Below, piece by piece: positions 34,080 through 45,427 of a stretch of DNA of 64,000 bases; position 1 is the first letter of the stretch, and each line of letters begins with the position of its first letter. Origin of the DNA: Dama dama (taxonomy: Eukaryota > Chordata > Mammalia > Artiodactyla > Cervidae); NCBI RefSeq assembly GCF_033118175.1, contig NC_083701.1:68967001-69031000 (forward strand), written 5' to 3'. The notes under the pieces were generated by a model. It was given only the letters and a program-made list of their open reading frames with translations, made no database searches and was not told where the DNA came from. The position numbers and the translations under genes are program-made.

Positions 34080-34280
34080 ATCTTATTTAATCCTCACAAC
34101 AATGAGAAACCAAACCTTGTGAGGCAGAAAAAATAATTATTATTCCCACAATCATTTTTCATGGGAAGACTCAAATAGAGAAGTTAAGCGATTTGTCTCA
34201 AAGCACATAGCCGTAATTTATGGAACTAGGCAGTCCAGCCTCAGAGCCCATGCTCAATACACTGTACTGCCATTCTTCAT
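34080..34280 (+). repeat. MIR SINE fragment
   Basis: The order tttaatcctcacaac, gagaagttaagcgatttgtc, cacatagccgtaatttatgg, cagtccagcctcagagccc matches the mammalian MIR consensus along most of its length. Confidence 0.8.
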
Positions 34281-34535
34281 AGCAGCAGTAATAAATGTGC
34301 ATTGTTTAGGAATAAGGCAAATAAAAGATATTCAGGACTCACACTATTAAAAGCAGCTGAATGACTAGATATATGCCTTGTGTTTTATTAAAAGGCAATG
34401 CTTGTAACATCTCAGTTCTTCCCAAATAAAATATACGACTAGAATTCACTCAGATTTCAAATCATGTTTTTGAGGAAGTTGGCAAAATAGTCTAAGATTA
34501 ATCTGTAAGGGTGCATTAGAAAAAATATTTGAGGG

Positions 34536-34690
34536 AGTTTCCTGGTGGCCTAGTGGTTAGGACTTAATTCTGGGCCTTCACTGTCAAGGCCTGAAGTTCA
34601 ATCCCTTGTCCGAGTATTGAGATCCCACAGGGCCGTAAGTGGTATAGAGTGGCCAAAAAAAAAAAAAGAAAGAAAGAAAGAAAAAAGTTG
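34536..34690 (+). mobile_element. CHR-2 type SINE with A-rich microsatellite tail
   Basis: Head gtttcctggtggcctagtgg, degenerate B-box gttcaatcccttg, then an A tract followed by repeated gaaa units (about 34656-34688). Confidence 0.85.
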
Positions 34691-34861
34691 TTGAGTAAAG
34701 GGGAATAAGTAGAGAGAGTTTGATCTACAAAACAGATACAATAGGAAGAGTAAATATTATAAAGATGCCAATTTTTCCCAAATAAATCTTTAAGTTTAAT
34801 ATATTTCCAGTAAACTGCAAACAGGTTTGTGTTCATGTAAAGAAATGTTTAAGCCAATGTT

Positions 34862-35114
34862 AAAATTATGTGACTGGGATTAGTGGTGGCTCAGTCAGTA
34901 AAGAATCCTCCTGCAATGCAGGAGACCTGGGTTCAATCCCTGGGTTGGGAAGATCCCCTGGAGGAAGGCATGGCAAACTACTCCAGTATTCTTGCCTGGA
35001 GAATCCCCATGGTCAGAGGAGCCTGGTGGGCTACAGTCCATGGGTACTGCAAAGAATTGGACATAATTGAGTGACTAGGCACAGCACAGCACAAAATTAT
35101 ATGACTGGGATTAG
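34862..35114 (+). mobile_element. Bov-tA type SINE with 22-bp target-site duplication
   Basis: The SINE (34884-35092) starts slightly inside its head (tggtggctcagtcag) and ends in an acagcacagcac tail. It is framed by 22-bp copies at 34862-34883 and 35093-35114 that differ at one base (34870 g, 35101 a). Confidence 0.96.
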
Positions 35115-35999
35115 TTAATGAAATATCTTTCACTTCATTCAATAATTTTGCATATCTAAAATATAAGAGCTTACTCTTTTTAAAAAATGTAACTAGCCAC
35201 CACTATACCATTTTACCTATCTTAATATTGTCAAATACCCACTTAATGTTCAAATTTCCAATTATTTCATAAATGTAATAATTATTTTACAGTCCTTTTA
35301 TGACTAAGGGTTGAAATAAAGCCCATGCATTGCAATTGGTATAAAGTCTATATGTTTCCTCCCACCCCTCAATCTACTGTTTTTCTTTTTACAACTTAAT
35401 TGTAGGAGAAGTCAGGATGTTTGTCTTGTAAACTTCTTACAGTGTTCGCTGTATCTCATAGTTTACATCTTCCTCTGCCTTCTGTTTTTCCTGAAAACTG
35501 TTATATGTAGAGACTTGATAAAACTCAAGTACCATTTTATTTTGCTTTTTGACCAGACACTTACATGGCATTCTTCTACCCAATGCCTCTCTCTTTGAAA
35601 TATTAGCAGTCATTGTTCATCAATGACTAGATCATTAATAAAGATGAGATTAAAAAATGGTGATACTCTAGTGCTATGATAATAATTCTTCTACATTATT
35701 AGTTAGAACCCTTCTATAAAAAGAAACATTTCTTCAGTTATTATTTAATTATCCAGAGTACAGTTTGAAAAGGCAGGAAAAATGCTGATTATTTTAGCTA
35801 ATATACATTTGATAAATAGTAACTAAGTGAAAAACTCATTCTCTTGTGTGTGAAGGTTTATTTTCAAGTATAATAATAAATACAGTCTGGTATTGGCACA
35901 GACATATAAGGGGCAAAGCAACAAAATGACTTAGGTCCACAATAAATATTTATCAAACTTCTGCAATTCTTTATTGAATTAACTGGCAACCAGAAGAAG
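35115..35999. other. AT-rich intergenic stretch, nothing recognised
   Basis: No gene or clear repeat was recognised. Confidence 0.45.
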
Positions 36000-36262
36000 A
36001 ATCAGAGCATTATCAGCAATCCAGAAACCTCTCTCTTGTTCCTTTCGATTACTACTCTTTCTGAAAGGCAAGCACTATTCTGATGTCCAAGAGCTGCCTG
36101 TATCATACTTCAAATAAATGGAATCATATGGTAAGTACTCCATAGTATTTGGCTTCTTTTGTTCAATACTGTATTTATGAAATCCAGTCATGTTGTTGTA
36201 TCCAGTTATAAATCATTTGTTCTTATGGTCTGTATAATCTACCATTTTCATAAGCACTGTTG
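36000..36262 (-). mobile_element. old L1 (L1M-like) fragment
   Basis: The reverse strand of an old L1 3' region: aaataaatggaatcatatgg, tatttggcttcttttgttca and catgttgttgtatccag in the expected order. Confidence 0.65.
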
Positions 36263-36341
36263 CAATGCTGAGCATAGAGCAGATTAAAAAAATTGTGTCT
36301 CTGCTTTACTGGAGCTTACATTCTGGTGAATAAAATCCATG

Positions 36342-36351
36342 AAGATATATA

Positions 36352-36384
<33 letters not shown>
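36342..36384. repeat. (TA)n microsatellite
   Basis: About twenty TA dinucleotides with a gtg interruption. It lies directly before a Bov-tA SINE. Confidence 0.95.
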
Positions 36385-36388
36385 GCTA

Positions 36389-36588
36389 TTTGGTCAATTC
36401 AGTTGTGTCTCTGTGCAACCCTATAGACTGCAGCCTGCCAGACCCCTCTGTCCATGGGATTCTTTAGGCAAGAGTACTAGAGTGGGTTGCCATGCCCTTC
36501 TCCAGGGGATCTTCCTGACCCAGGGATGAAACCTGGGTCTCCTGCTTTGCAGGCATATTTGTTACCACTGAGCCACCAGGGAAGCCCA
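36389..36588 (-). mobile_element. Bov-tA type SINE
   Basis: The reverse copy runs from tcagttgtgtctctgtgc through the Bov-A core to the head gagccaccagggaagccc at 36588. Confidence 0.92.
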
Positions 36589-36754
36589 TATTATATAAGA
36601 GCTGCATATATGCAACGGTTGGAATATTGAATTCATGGGGCCGAGATCATTTGTTTCCATTTGGAAACCAAAAATAGAGCTCTGTTTTATGTCATACACA
36701 CAAAAATAATTCAAAGGTATTTAAAGCCAAATCTTTTATAAGAATAATATTTAT

Positions 36755-37090
36755 TAATTATAAATATTTATTAAATATTTACTTATACCAAGCACTTTTC
36801 TAGGTATTAGGGATACATTAGTAAAAATAACATACAAAAATCCCTGCTCTTATGAAGCATGCATTTAATGTGGTAAGACAGACAATAAAAACATAAACAA
36901 ATAAATTATATATTAGAAAATTATAAGTGCTCTGGAGAAAAGCAAAGCCAGTGGGAGTAGGGGGTGGGTAAAGAGTGTCTGCAGAGAAAGGGATAGGATT
37001 GTAATTCTCAATAGGATAGCAAGGAATATAGCAGAAAATTCTTTGTAAGTGTAGAGTAGGAAGGATTTATGAAATAAGATTTAAAAAACC
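36755..37090 (+). repeat. old L2 LINE fragment
   Basis: ccaagcacttttctaggtat, tccctgctcttatgaagc, agacagacaataaaaac and ctctggagaaaagcaaagc follow the L2 3' order. Confidence 0.7.
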
Positions 37091-37149
37091 TAAATCAGAA
37101 AAGAAATGTTTGATTAATCTGACTACAGTAGAGGAGAAATGTTTACTCC

Positions 37150-37400
37150 TCAAAAGCGAAATAAAATTAAAAAGAAAATGAGAAGATATTTGCAATCCAT
37201 ATAATCAACCCAAGGACTAATATCCAGAATAGAATCAAAAGCAATTCTACAAATTAATAAGAAAAATCTGACCAACTACCGGGAAAAATATCAATAAAGG
37301 ATATAAATATGCAATTCACAGGAGAAGAAACCCAAATTATGACTAAACCTTTGGGGGGAAAAGTGCTGAATATCAAGAAAAATGTGAATTCAACTTACAA
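37150..37400 (+). mobile_element. old L1 ORF2 fragment
   Basis: gagaagatatttgcaatcc, aaggactaatatccagaat and aacaaattaataag-like phrases match the region of L1 ORF2 before its C-terminus. It is heavily mutated and has no frame. Confidence 0.65.
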
Positions 37401-37417
37401 TCATTTCTAATTTAGTA

Positions 37418-38482
37418 CAGTAAGTCCAAACACGTTCCATTCCTAAAGCACATTTGTAAGTTCAATTTGCTTTTGAGTCCAACAAACTAACACAATCAGA
37501 TGCATTGTTCTATACTGCAATAGGTTTGTAATACTTTTCACACAAATAATAGATAAAAAAACAAACACAAAAATAAAGAAAGCGTTCTTGATCTTACAGT
37601 ACAGCCCCTCGAAAACCACAGTAGTGCAGTAGCAGAGCTGGCACGCAGGGGCTGGCATCAAGAGAGCCGCCAAGAAGAGCTACTGACTGGAAGCGGGAGT
37701 GGAGGGGGGAGATATCAGAACTGAAGGGTCACCAGCAATGGGAGACAGAGGGCAAGCTGCGGTTTCACTCATGCCCCACGTTAATGGCACAGGTTCTGGT
37801 CCCTTGCTGGATTCAATTCTATCTTCAGTTCAGTTCAGCTCAGTTCAGTCGCTCAGTTGCGTCCAACTCTTTGCGACCCCATGGACTGCAGCACTCCAGG
37901 CCTCCCTGTCCATCACCAGCTCCCGGAGTTTACTCAAACTCATGTCCATTGAGTCGGTGATGCCATCCAGCCATCTCATCCTCTGTCATCCCCTTCTCCT
38001 CCTGCCTTCAATCTTTCCCAGCATCAGGGTCTTTGCAAATGAGTCAGCTCTTCGCATCAAGTTGAAAACACGATCCAGTGATGTTTGGGTAGTAGCTCTT
38101 TTTTTTCTTGTTCTAGACGACACAGTACCACTGGATTGTATTCTGAATGGCTGCTGCAACCTTCATGTACCAGATCCTGTACCTCCAAACCTCACAGTGC
38201 CTCCTCAATAAAGAACATTCCCTTGCCGTTTCCTGCATCCTGAATCTCTTTGGGTCTTCAGCTTTATCTTCTTCCTCTTGTCTCTCTTTGTCCTTTCTCT
38301 GGACTTTCAATTCCATCGGGTCTTTGTAAGGAAGCTCCTTGTGTTGCATGGCAAGGAGTTCACAAAGTTGCCCTCTTGCATACTTACCTCCAGCTTCTCA
38401 CTGAGGGTCACCAAGTCTCTGAAGACTTCTTCAGACTCCTCAGTAAATATAAGCCTTTGTCTCCAAGTTTTGAGGCCTTAGA
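37418..38482 (-). mobile_element. Tigger-type (pogo) DNA transposon, 3' part, split by BovB
   Basis: The left end begins CAGTAAGTCC at 37418, preceded by TA, the target dinucleotide of this superfamily. A minus-strand open stretch (38113-38349) includes MKVAAAIQNTIQWY, resembling the C-terminus of Tigger transposases, and continues in a second frame to the right up to about 38482. BovB occupies 37825-38060. The distal part of the element, including its other terminus, is missing. The family call is by recognition and needs an alignment. Confidence 0.65.
37825..38060 (-). mobile_element. BovB LINE 3' end, about 240 bp
   Basis: The BovB 3' terminal repeats (cagttcagttcagctcag) and the following C-terminal coding part are in reverse orientation. 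Truncated at ttcgcatca. Confidence 0.94.
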
Positions 38483-38771
38483 AGATAAAAAAAGAAAAAA
38501 AATAAGGTGGGAAAATGTGAACTGAGGAAACTTGAAATGCCACCCAGCCAAGTTGTTGTCTGATTACTTAAGAAAAAGAAATCCAATTTTTGGATGACCC
38601 AGGACCCTTGTTTCCTATTTTCCTTCTTGATGCTTAATTAATACTCATTTCAACTCAATGCTTACTGATATTCCATCAGAAGTGGTGTAATTCGCATTTG
38701 TCAAAAATGGTTACTCTTTAAAACTGATGTAAAAATGAATCATCTTGTATGTAATGGGTATGTGATGGGTG

Positions 38772-38844
38772 GCTGAAATAGCTCAGTTGGGAGAGTGTTA
38801 GACTGAAGATCTAAAGGTCCCTGGTTCAATCCCAGGTTTTGGCA
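38772..38844 (+). tRNA. tRNA-Phe(GAA)-like sequence, probably silent
   Basis: A 73-nt cloverleaf fits. The acceptor stem is GCTGAAA with TTTTGGC plus discriminator A (two G-T pairs). The D stem is GCTC/GAGT. The anticodon stem TTAGA/TCTAA is perfect with loop CTGAAGA and anticodon GAA at 38805-38807. The T stem CCTGG/CCAGG is perfect. Internal A and B boxes are well formed. Compared with the normal vertebrate tRNA-Phe gene, the differences I can identify all fall at CpG sites and look like C-to-T decay. No TTTT terminator lies in the next 25 bases. It may be a retained but inactive copy or a retroposed relic. Confidence 0.75.
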
Positions 38845-38859
38845 ACTGTTTCTGACCCT

Positions 38860-38983
38860 TTGGGCTTCTCTGATAGTTCAATTGGTAAAGAATCTGCTTT
38901 CTATATAGGAGATCCACTGACCCAGACTTCTGGGTCAGGAAGATCCACTGAGAAGGCATAGGCTACCCACTCCAGTATTCTTG
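38860..38983 (+). mobile_element. Bov-tA type SINE, 3' truncated by the next SINE
   Basis: Head ttgggcttctctgatagttc, B-box region diverged, Bov-A start ctccagtattcttg, then direct continuation into the next element. Confidence 0.88.
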
Positions 38984-39178
38984 GGCTTCCCTTGTGGTTC
39001 AGCTGATAAAGAATCCACCTGCAATGTGGGAGACCTGGGTTCAATCCCTGGGTTAGGAAGTTCCCCTGGAGAAGGGAAAGGCAACCCACTCCAGGATTCT
39101 GGCCTAGAGAGTTCCATGGACTGTACAGTCCATGGGTCACAAAGAGTCAGACATGATTGAGCGACTTTCACTTTCCCT
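38984..39178 (+). mobile_element. Bov-tA type SINE (second of dimer)
   Basis: Complete head (gggcttcccttgtggttcag), B-box gggttcaatccctgg, Bov-A body and 3' end gattgagcgactttcacttt. It joins the previous SINE without spacer, a dimer arrangement seen with this SINE class. Confidence 0.92.
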
Positions 39179-39354
39179 TTCTGTATGTTTTGTCAAACAT
39201 TCTGTATGTGATGTCAAAGTGAGCTTTCAAAAATACGGATCAGATCACTACACCCCCATGTGCATTCTGAATTCCAGTTTTAATAACCAATGTGCTCTTC
39301 TGCAAACAGAAGATTCCTTGTAATGAATACAATTTGCTCCCTCTACATGTTTTA

Positions 39355-39570
39355 TGCAACAAATATTTATTGAGCACCTATAATGTTATACGAGCACCTA
39401 GGTTCCAGGCACTGAGGTTTTATGTATGAATAAAAAATAATTTTTCTGTTTTTATGGAGCTTAAATTTAAGTGAAAGAAAATAGACAATAAGCTGAAAAA
39501 ATATATAACATGTTAGTATATCCAGTGTTCTGAAGGCATTTTGTTAAAGGATCAGGGTACATGGTGATGG
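39355..39570 (+). repeat. L2 LINE fragment
   Basis: caacaaatatttattgagc, gttccaggcactgagg and tatggagcttaaatttaag follow the L2 order. Confidence 0.75.
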
Positions 39571-41399
39571 AAAAATGCTGTTTTAGATATTTTGGTTAAA
39601 GAGAGTTTCCGATAAGAAATTTGAGTAAAGACTCGAGGAAAATAACAAGTAAGTTGTGGTTATCAAAAAATGTGTACTCTGTATTTGTCAACAACAGAAT
39701 TAAAACAGAAGATTATGATAGTTTAAGGTGTAATATATGGGGAGGGGGGAGATTCTAGCCACTAAATGAGAATAATATTTCAAATAGATTATATCAAAGA
39801 ATATGTTTCTTTGAGGTAAAGAAAATGATGCAATTTTTTTTTAATTCTGTACACTCTCTTGCTAGTTGCATTATCAGTTCTGTAAGCCTTGAACCTCAAA
39901 AACATTTAACTTCTGAAATTCAATATGGTATATTTTATTCTTGCAGAATTTTTTGCTATAGAAAATGAAAGTGTCTGATATTTGATTGAAGGCATCCGTA
40001 TGATTCACCTATTTTTACTTAAGGTAGCTCTTAGATTTCTCTCTGCTCTGCGTGTTATCATTTCTCACAGTCCTTTCCTCAAGTCAAGATACTGAAAGCA
40101 GGATTACCAAGGTGCATGTGGACACTTGAAAACCTCTTTAAAAAGAGTTTTCCAACTATGAATTGAGTGGAAAAATGGGATCAATGTACCTGAACTTTCC
40201 TGGGGACATTTAAAAAACCGGCGGTAATTTGAGGGTTTGTTGTCACAATTTTTCAGGTGGCCCAACCAGCCTTTCCAATAACCCCACTTTCTCAGGCGCT
40301 GAGCACAGGCTGCCCTAACCACACGTGTGATCCCCACCCTAGGCACTGGGATTTCTCTCTCAGCCTCCTACCCAACCACCTAAACACAGAGTCCACTCTG
40401 AAATCACTCTGTCTTCTGAGTCTCTAAAATATACTGGATGTACTAACACAAGCATAACTCATCCTGTGAAGTCTCCTGGTGGGACATGAGGTCAATTGAA
40501 AGAGAACTGATATCGGTACAGTCATTTCTGGTATGAAAAGTATGGTTAAAAACAAAGCGCAGAAGGAATTTTTAAAGGCATCCTGATTGCAAATTAAACA
40601 TGTAAAATAGCCACAGACTACTGGGGGGAAAAAATGGCAAATTTTACTATTTGGAGATCCATTCATTTTTAAAATTCGTTCATTCACTTATTACGCATTT
40701 AACAAACACTTCATGAACATTTACTGTCCATCAGCGTTATAAGAGTGCCGAGAATTAAACAGTCATTTCATAATATAATCACTTGTCCTTGAAGAACTAG
40801 TAGGTCACATAAACGTATGAATTATTACAATACAATTTGGGGAGTGTTTTGTTATAGGTTTATGCAGTCAACTTAGACTGTGGAGAGTGAGGCCCGAAGC
40901 CCACTCAGTGTTGGGGAGAATAAAATGTCGAAGAAAGCTGCCCAGAAACATTTTTTTCCTTTGAATTTGAATAATCATTCTAGTAATTTAGTGTATCAAA
41001 ACCTAGAACATTTCTTCACCATAAAAACTGCATAGATGAGCAATTTCCTATTATTTGCATATGCATATATGCCTTTTCTTTAACTTTGTCATCAGTTACG
41101 CCAAAACAATGGGAGTCACCACTTTTCCAGATATTCCCATAAATGCTTGCCTCCTCCTCCCCTCTCTTGGTCAGTGGTTTTTCCAGAAAATAGGTGATGA
41201 CATGATCTCAACTGCTTAACCATACATGGAACTATGGGGCCGTTCCTGGAAATCCTGCATTCAGGGGCTGACATGTGATCTGAAGCCTGAATAGGCAAAG
41301 ATTCCACTTGTTCTGCTTGTACCTCTGAAAATTATCTTTCAAAGCAGAGGCATTAGTCTCTGGAGAGAACTTGACCATACTTCCACGGTGGAGAAATAT
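39571..41399. other. AT-rich intergenic stretch
   Basis: No gene. A weak L2-like piece lies at 40680-40810 (aacaaacacttcatgaac). An octamer-like atttgcatatgcata is at about 41054. The rest is unassigned and unusually free of young repeats. Confidence 0.45.
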
Positions 41400-42260
41400 T
41401 TCAGCTAGTTTATAGGGTACAGTTGATTTCTGCAGTGATTTTCTTTTGAAGAGCAGATGAGCGTCAATAAAGGCTCATTCACGCTGAACTTTCAGTAATC
41501 GACTCATAAGGAACTTTAATGTAATTTGTTTTTACATAATGCAGGCTCATAAAATGCATCGTTTTTCTTACTCAATTCATAGTTGGAAGATTTATCATTA
41601 AGAGGTTTTATTGAAGGCCAGACCCTTCAAAACAAATGAACAGTTTCTTTCTCATTCTAGCAAAGTCCTCCTGTTAAAGAAGTGAAAGAAGTGAAGTGCT
41701 TCAAACACCCTAGTAATGGTACAGTAAATTACATTTTCTCATTTGGAACATTGTAATAGATTTCTCTACAGAGTGATTTATCATGCAATAATTAGGAACC
41801 CAAGGGAATTAGATGACCATTTTAAATTTTATCAGCTTGTTTCAATAAACTGTTAATGTGACCCTAATGTTTGGGAAGCACTTTAATATAATCAGATTTT
41901 GGTTGTTCAATCTACTGACATTAATGGCCACCTCATTAATCATAGCATTCTCGCTGAGACCTTGGAGGCTGAGCTAAGTTCAGTGGACCAATTCTTACAA
42001 TAACAAAAACAGGCAATTTTTGACAGGGAAATAGTCTCACTTTAGCTACAAAATGCATTTTGTTGTTTCTGAGGGACTGACAGGGGCAACTGGAAGCTCT
42101 AAAAGCCTACAAAACAACAATTAAAAACCCTTTAGCTTTAATTCCTGAATTGATCAATTAAATCAAGACCTCATATAATTATTACCTGTAATGATTTTCT
42201 ATTATTTTAAAAGTATCAAACTGTACAGCAAGACCTAAAATAGGCCAGACAACAAATACG
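41400..42260. other. candidate conserved non-coding (enhancer-like) element
   Basis: No transposon is recognisable. The block is dense in homeodomain-type cores (gcaataattagg, cattaatggcc, ctcattaatcat, caacaattaaaaac, gatcaattaaatc), a TGACAG-type site at about 42077 and paired AACAAT-type sites near 42114. No open frame of note is present. This composition is typical of developmental enhancers in gene-poor regions. That is inference from composition only. Confidence 0.35.
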
Positions 42261-43576
42261 TAATAAATGTCTGTCTCCCAAACCTGGGTAGCATCTGATG
42301 GCTTGTGCAAATCCTGTAGTGTTGAAACATTCCTTCAACTTTTAAAACTCTGTAGTTAATTCCTCAGTGGTCTTTCAGGAGGGAAATGAAAAAGGTACTA
42401 CAGGTGATTTATGAGATTTCAGGAAATTGTGCGTAAATGTAGGGGTCAATTTTAGTACTCTTGAGTTTTTTATTGTGATAATAGACACTCTCAGTCTCTC
42501 AAATGTCTGTAGAACTGAAACAAGAATTATTTTAAAACCACAATATCACTATAGTTTTCTGCTTCACTTGCTATTATAAAACACCTTGGTATTATATGTC
42601 ATGACTGGAAAAAAGGACATAGTACCATCTGTTTCTAAAATTATGGTTTTGTTTTATTAATTTTTCTTGTTAAGCTTAATAGAATATGATCTTATTGGAA
42701 ACAGTCTATAAAGCTATATAGTTAGCTGAAAACAGAAATATCAGATGTTTTTAAGTCAGGTTAAAAATGCCCTGTGCTTTACAAGAATTTCATTTTTGGT
42801 TTCAAGGAAATCTCATCATTAAGTGTGTGGTTTGTACTCTGGGTTTTATATTACCCACAAAGATTAAACTACAGAAAACAGTCTTAAAAAATCAAATATA
42901 AAAATTCATAAAAATGAAACCAAATGTATCTACTCAAAGCAGAAAATTTTTTGAAATGTAATGTGCTAAATCACTATTCATATTTTCTTTAGTTCTCAAC
43001 TTTTTCTTTACTTAAAAATACATCATTTTGAGTAAAGATTCTTGGGTAGATAAGTTTATTCTACTGTACAGGGGTATAAGCCCTCTGAAAATGTCTAGTA
43101 TGATGTGCCTTCTCAAGGTAACTATGAATTTCATAGTATAATTTCATTGCAGCTTCAGTCATCAAATTCTTGTTAGATATCTTATATTTTATAAGTATCT
43201 TATATCTTATAGGTGCTTTGTCTCGTAGACTCTGGATTCTGAAATTTTATGTGTTAGATTAAGTGCATGTTCTGTGTATAATAATACTTTGAAGTTGGAA
43301 GGAAATGATATCTATTATACTTTGCTTAGCATTCACCAGGCTCTCAATTATTTCATGCATGTTAAGTGGATATATTACTAGAATAATAAATAACAACCCT
43401 GCTTGTTAGCAGTAACAAAAAACATTTTAGAAACTGTGAACTATGTAATTCTCCATATAAAGAAAAGCCCTTCACTGGAGGACTCCCTGTTTTCGAGCAG
43501 ACTACTTGCAGGGAAAAATTATGCTGTGAAAGCGAAGATAAAGGCGATTTCGTTTTCAGATATGTTACACAGTTTT
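42261..43576. other. AT-rich intergenic stretch, nothing recognised
   Basis: No gene or clear repeat was recognised. A short local duplication, tcttatatt/tcttatatc, occurs near 43180-43215. Confidence 0.45.
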
Positions 43577-44110
43577 GTTCTTGTTGCTCTTCAGTCACTC
43601 AGTCATGTCCGACTCTTTGGGACCCATGGACTGCAGCATGACAGGCTTCTCTGTCCTTCACCATCTCCCAGAGTTTGCTCAAACTCATGTATATTGAGTT
43701 GGTGATGCCATCCAACCATTTCGTCTTCTGTCATTGCCTTCTCCTCCTGCCTTCAATCTTTCCCAGCATCAGAGTCTTTTCTAATGTGTCAGTTATTTGC
43801 ATCAGGTGGCCAAAGTGTTGGAGCTTCAGTTTCAGCATCAGTCCTTCCAACGAATATTCAGGACTGACTTCCTTTAGGATTGACCGGTTTGACCTCCTTG
43901 CGGTCCAAGGGACTCTCAAGAGTCTTCTCCAACACCACAGCTCAGAAGCATCAATTCTTTGGTGCTCAGCTTTCTTTATGGTCCAACTCTCACATCCATT
44001 CATGACTACTGGAAAAACCATAGCTTTGAGTACATGGACCTTCAGTGGTAAAGTAATGTCTCTGCTTTTTAATATGCTGTCTATGTGTGTCATAGCTTTT
44101 CTGCCAAGGA
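43577..44110 (-). mobile_element. BovB LINE fragment, 3' terminal 0.5 kb
   Basis: The BovB 3' end is at the left (cagtcactcagtcatgtccg) and the polyprotein C-terminus is open in reverse at 43731-44159. It is truncated at about 44110, where older L1-like DNA begins. Confidence 0.93.
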
Positions 44111-45427
44111 TTTTAAATATATTATGCCATTCCTTTCTGGCCTGCAAAATTTCTGCCAAGAAATAAACTCATTATGTTATAAATTATTCATAGTTCCTTT
44201 GCACATAATATAACTAGCTACTTTTCTCTTGCTGCCTTTAAGATTGTCTCTTTATCTTTAAATTTTTGATATTTTAATCATACTGTGTCTTAGTGTGGGA
44301 ACTTCCCCAGTTGCTCAGGGGTAAAGAATCTGCCTACAATGCAGGAGCCACAGTAGATGCAGGTTAGGCCCCTGGGGCAAGGAAGATCCCCTGGAGGAGG
44401 GCATGGCAACCCACTCCAGTGTTCTTGCTTGGAGAATCTTACAGACAAAGGAACGTGATGGGTTATAGTCTATGGGATCACAAAGCGTCAGACACAACTG
44501 AAGTGTCTTCTCATCATGTCTTAGAGTGGATCTCCTTGGGTTCCTCTTGTTTGATGCTCTCTATGCCCCTGGAGCTATCTATTTTCTTCTCTAATTTAGG
44601 AAAGTTGTCAGGTATTATTTCTTCAAATAAGTTCTCTGCCCCTTTCTTTCTTGTCCTTCTGAGATCCTTATAATTCAATTACTAGCTTGCTTAATGTCTT
44701 AGAAATTTCTTAAACTATCTTCATTTTCAAATATTTAGAAAAAATTTTTTTTCTATTCAGCTTGGGTGATTTCTACTACTCTGTCTTCCAGATCACTGAT
44801 TCATTTTTTTTTTTTCTATTTCATTTAATCTACTATTGATTCCTTCCAGTTTTTTTTTTTTTTTTAATTTTCGTTATTATATTCTTCAGCTGTTATATTT
44901 TCTCGTCCTTTGTTGAATTCTCACTGTGTTCATCCACTCTCCTCTTGAGTTGGGCAAACATCTTTATGATCATTACCTTGGACTCTTTATCAGGTACTTG
45001 TTACCACCACTTTGTTGAGTTCCTTTCCTGAGATTATCTCCTGTTCCTCCATTTGAAATTTAATCCTCTCTGTCCTAATTTTAACTAGTTCTCTGTGTTA
45101 ATTTCTATATGTTAGGTAAGTTGTTTTCATTTTCTGAAGTTGGAGAAAGTGCCCTATTAGGCCCAGCAGCACACTCGCCTCTGGTCCCCAGAACTATTCT
45201 ATGTGGGCTGCATCTGCATTCTGATTTTGTGAGGCCAGTTGCGGTGGCCACACTGATGAGGTGGGCTGCTCTTCAGCCTGGGTGGCTGCAATGCTGTGCC
45301 TAATGAAGTGGTCAGCTGGAGGGTGGGTTCACCTTCCTATGCAATTGGCTCTTTAGCCCGTGGGGGCTTAGGGCTTGTGCCAGCTTGCAGTAGACAGGGT
45401 GAAGTCCCCACCCATGTGCCATAGAAT
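44111..45427. mobile_element. old L1 5'-region-like sequence, split by a SINE
   Basis: Phrases such as tctggcctgcaaaatttctg, tgggtgatttctactactctg, tctcactgtgttcatcc and atctttatgatcattacc are typical of the 5' region of mammalian L1 families, followed by a GC-richer part (45160-45410). The orientation was not resolved. A Bov-tA lies at 44299-44516. Confidence 0.5.
44286..44529 (+). mobile_element. Bov-tA type SINE with target-site duplication
   Basis: The SINE (44299-44516) is framed by tgtcttagtgtgg (44286-44298) and tgtcttagagtgg (44517-44529). The head is slightly diverged and the terminus reads agacacaactgaag. Confidence 0.94.

Noticed and set aside
36342..36384. (TA)n as a regulatory or replication element
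   Set aside because: A plain dinucleotide microsatellite next to a SINE; nothing else supports a function.
37699..38211. 170-codon plus-strand frame
   Set aside because: It runs across a Tigger relic and antisense BovB; a shadow frame.
38113..38349. Novel minus-strand charged protein
   Set aside because: It fits the C-terminus of a Tigger-type transposase remnant, with a TA-CAG element end at 37418 and BovB interrupting.
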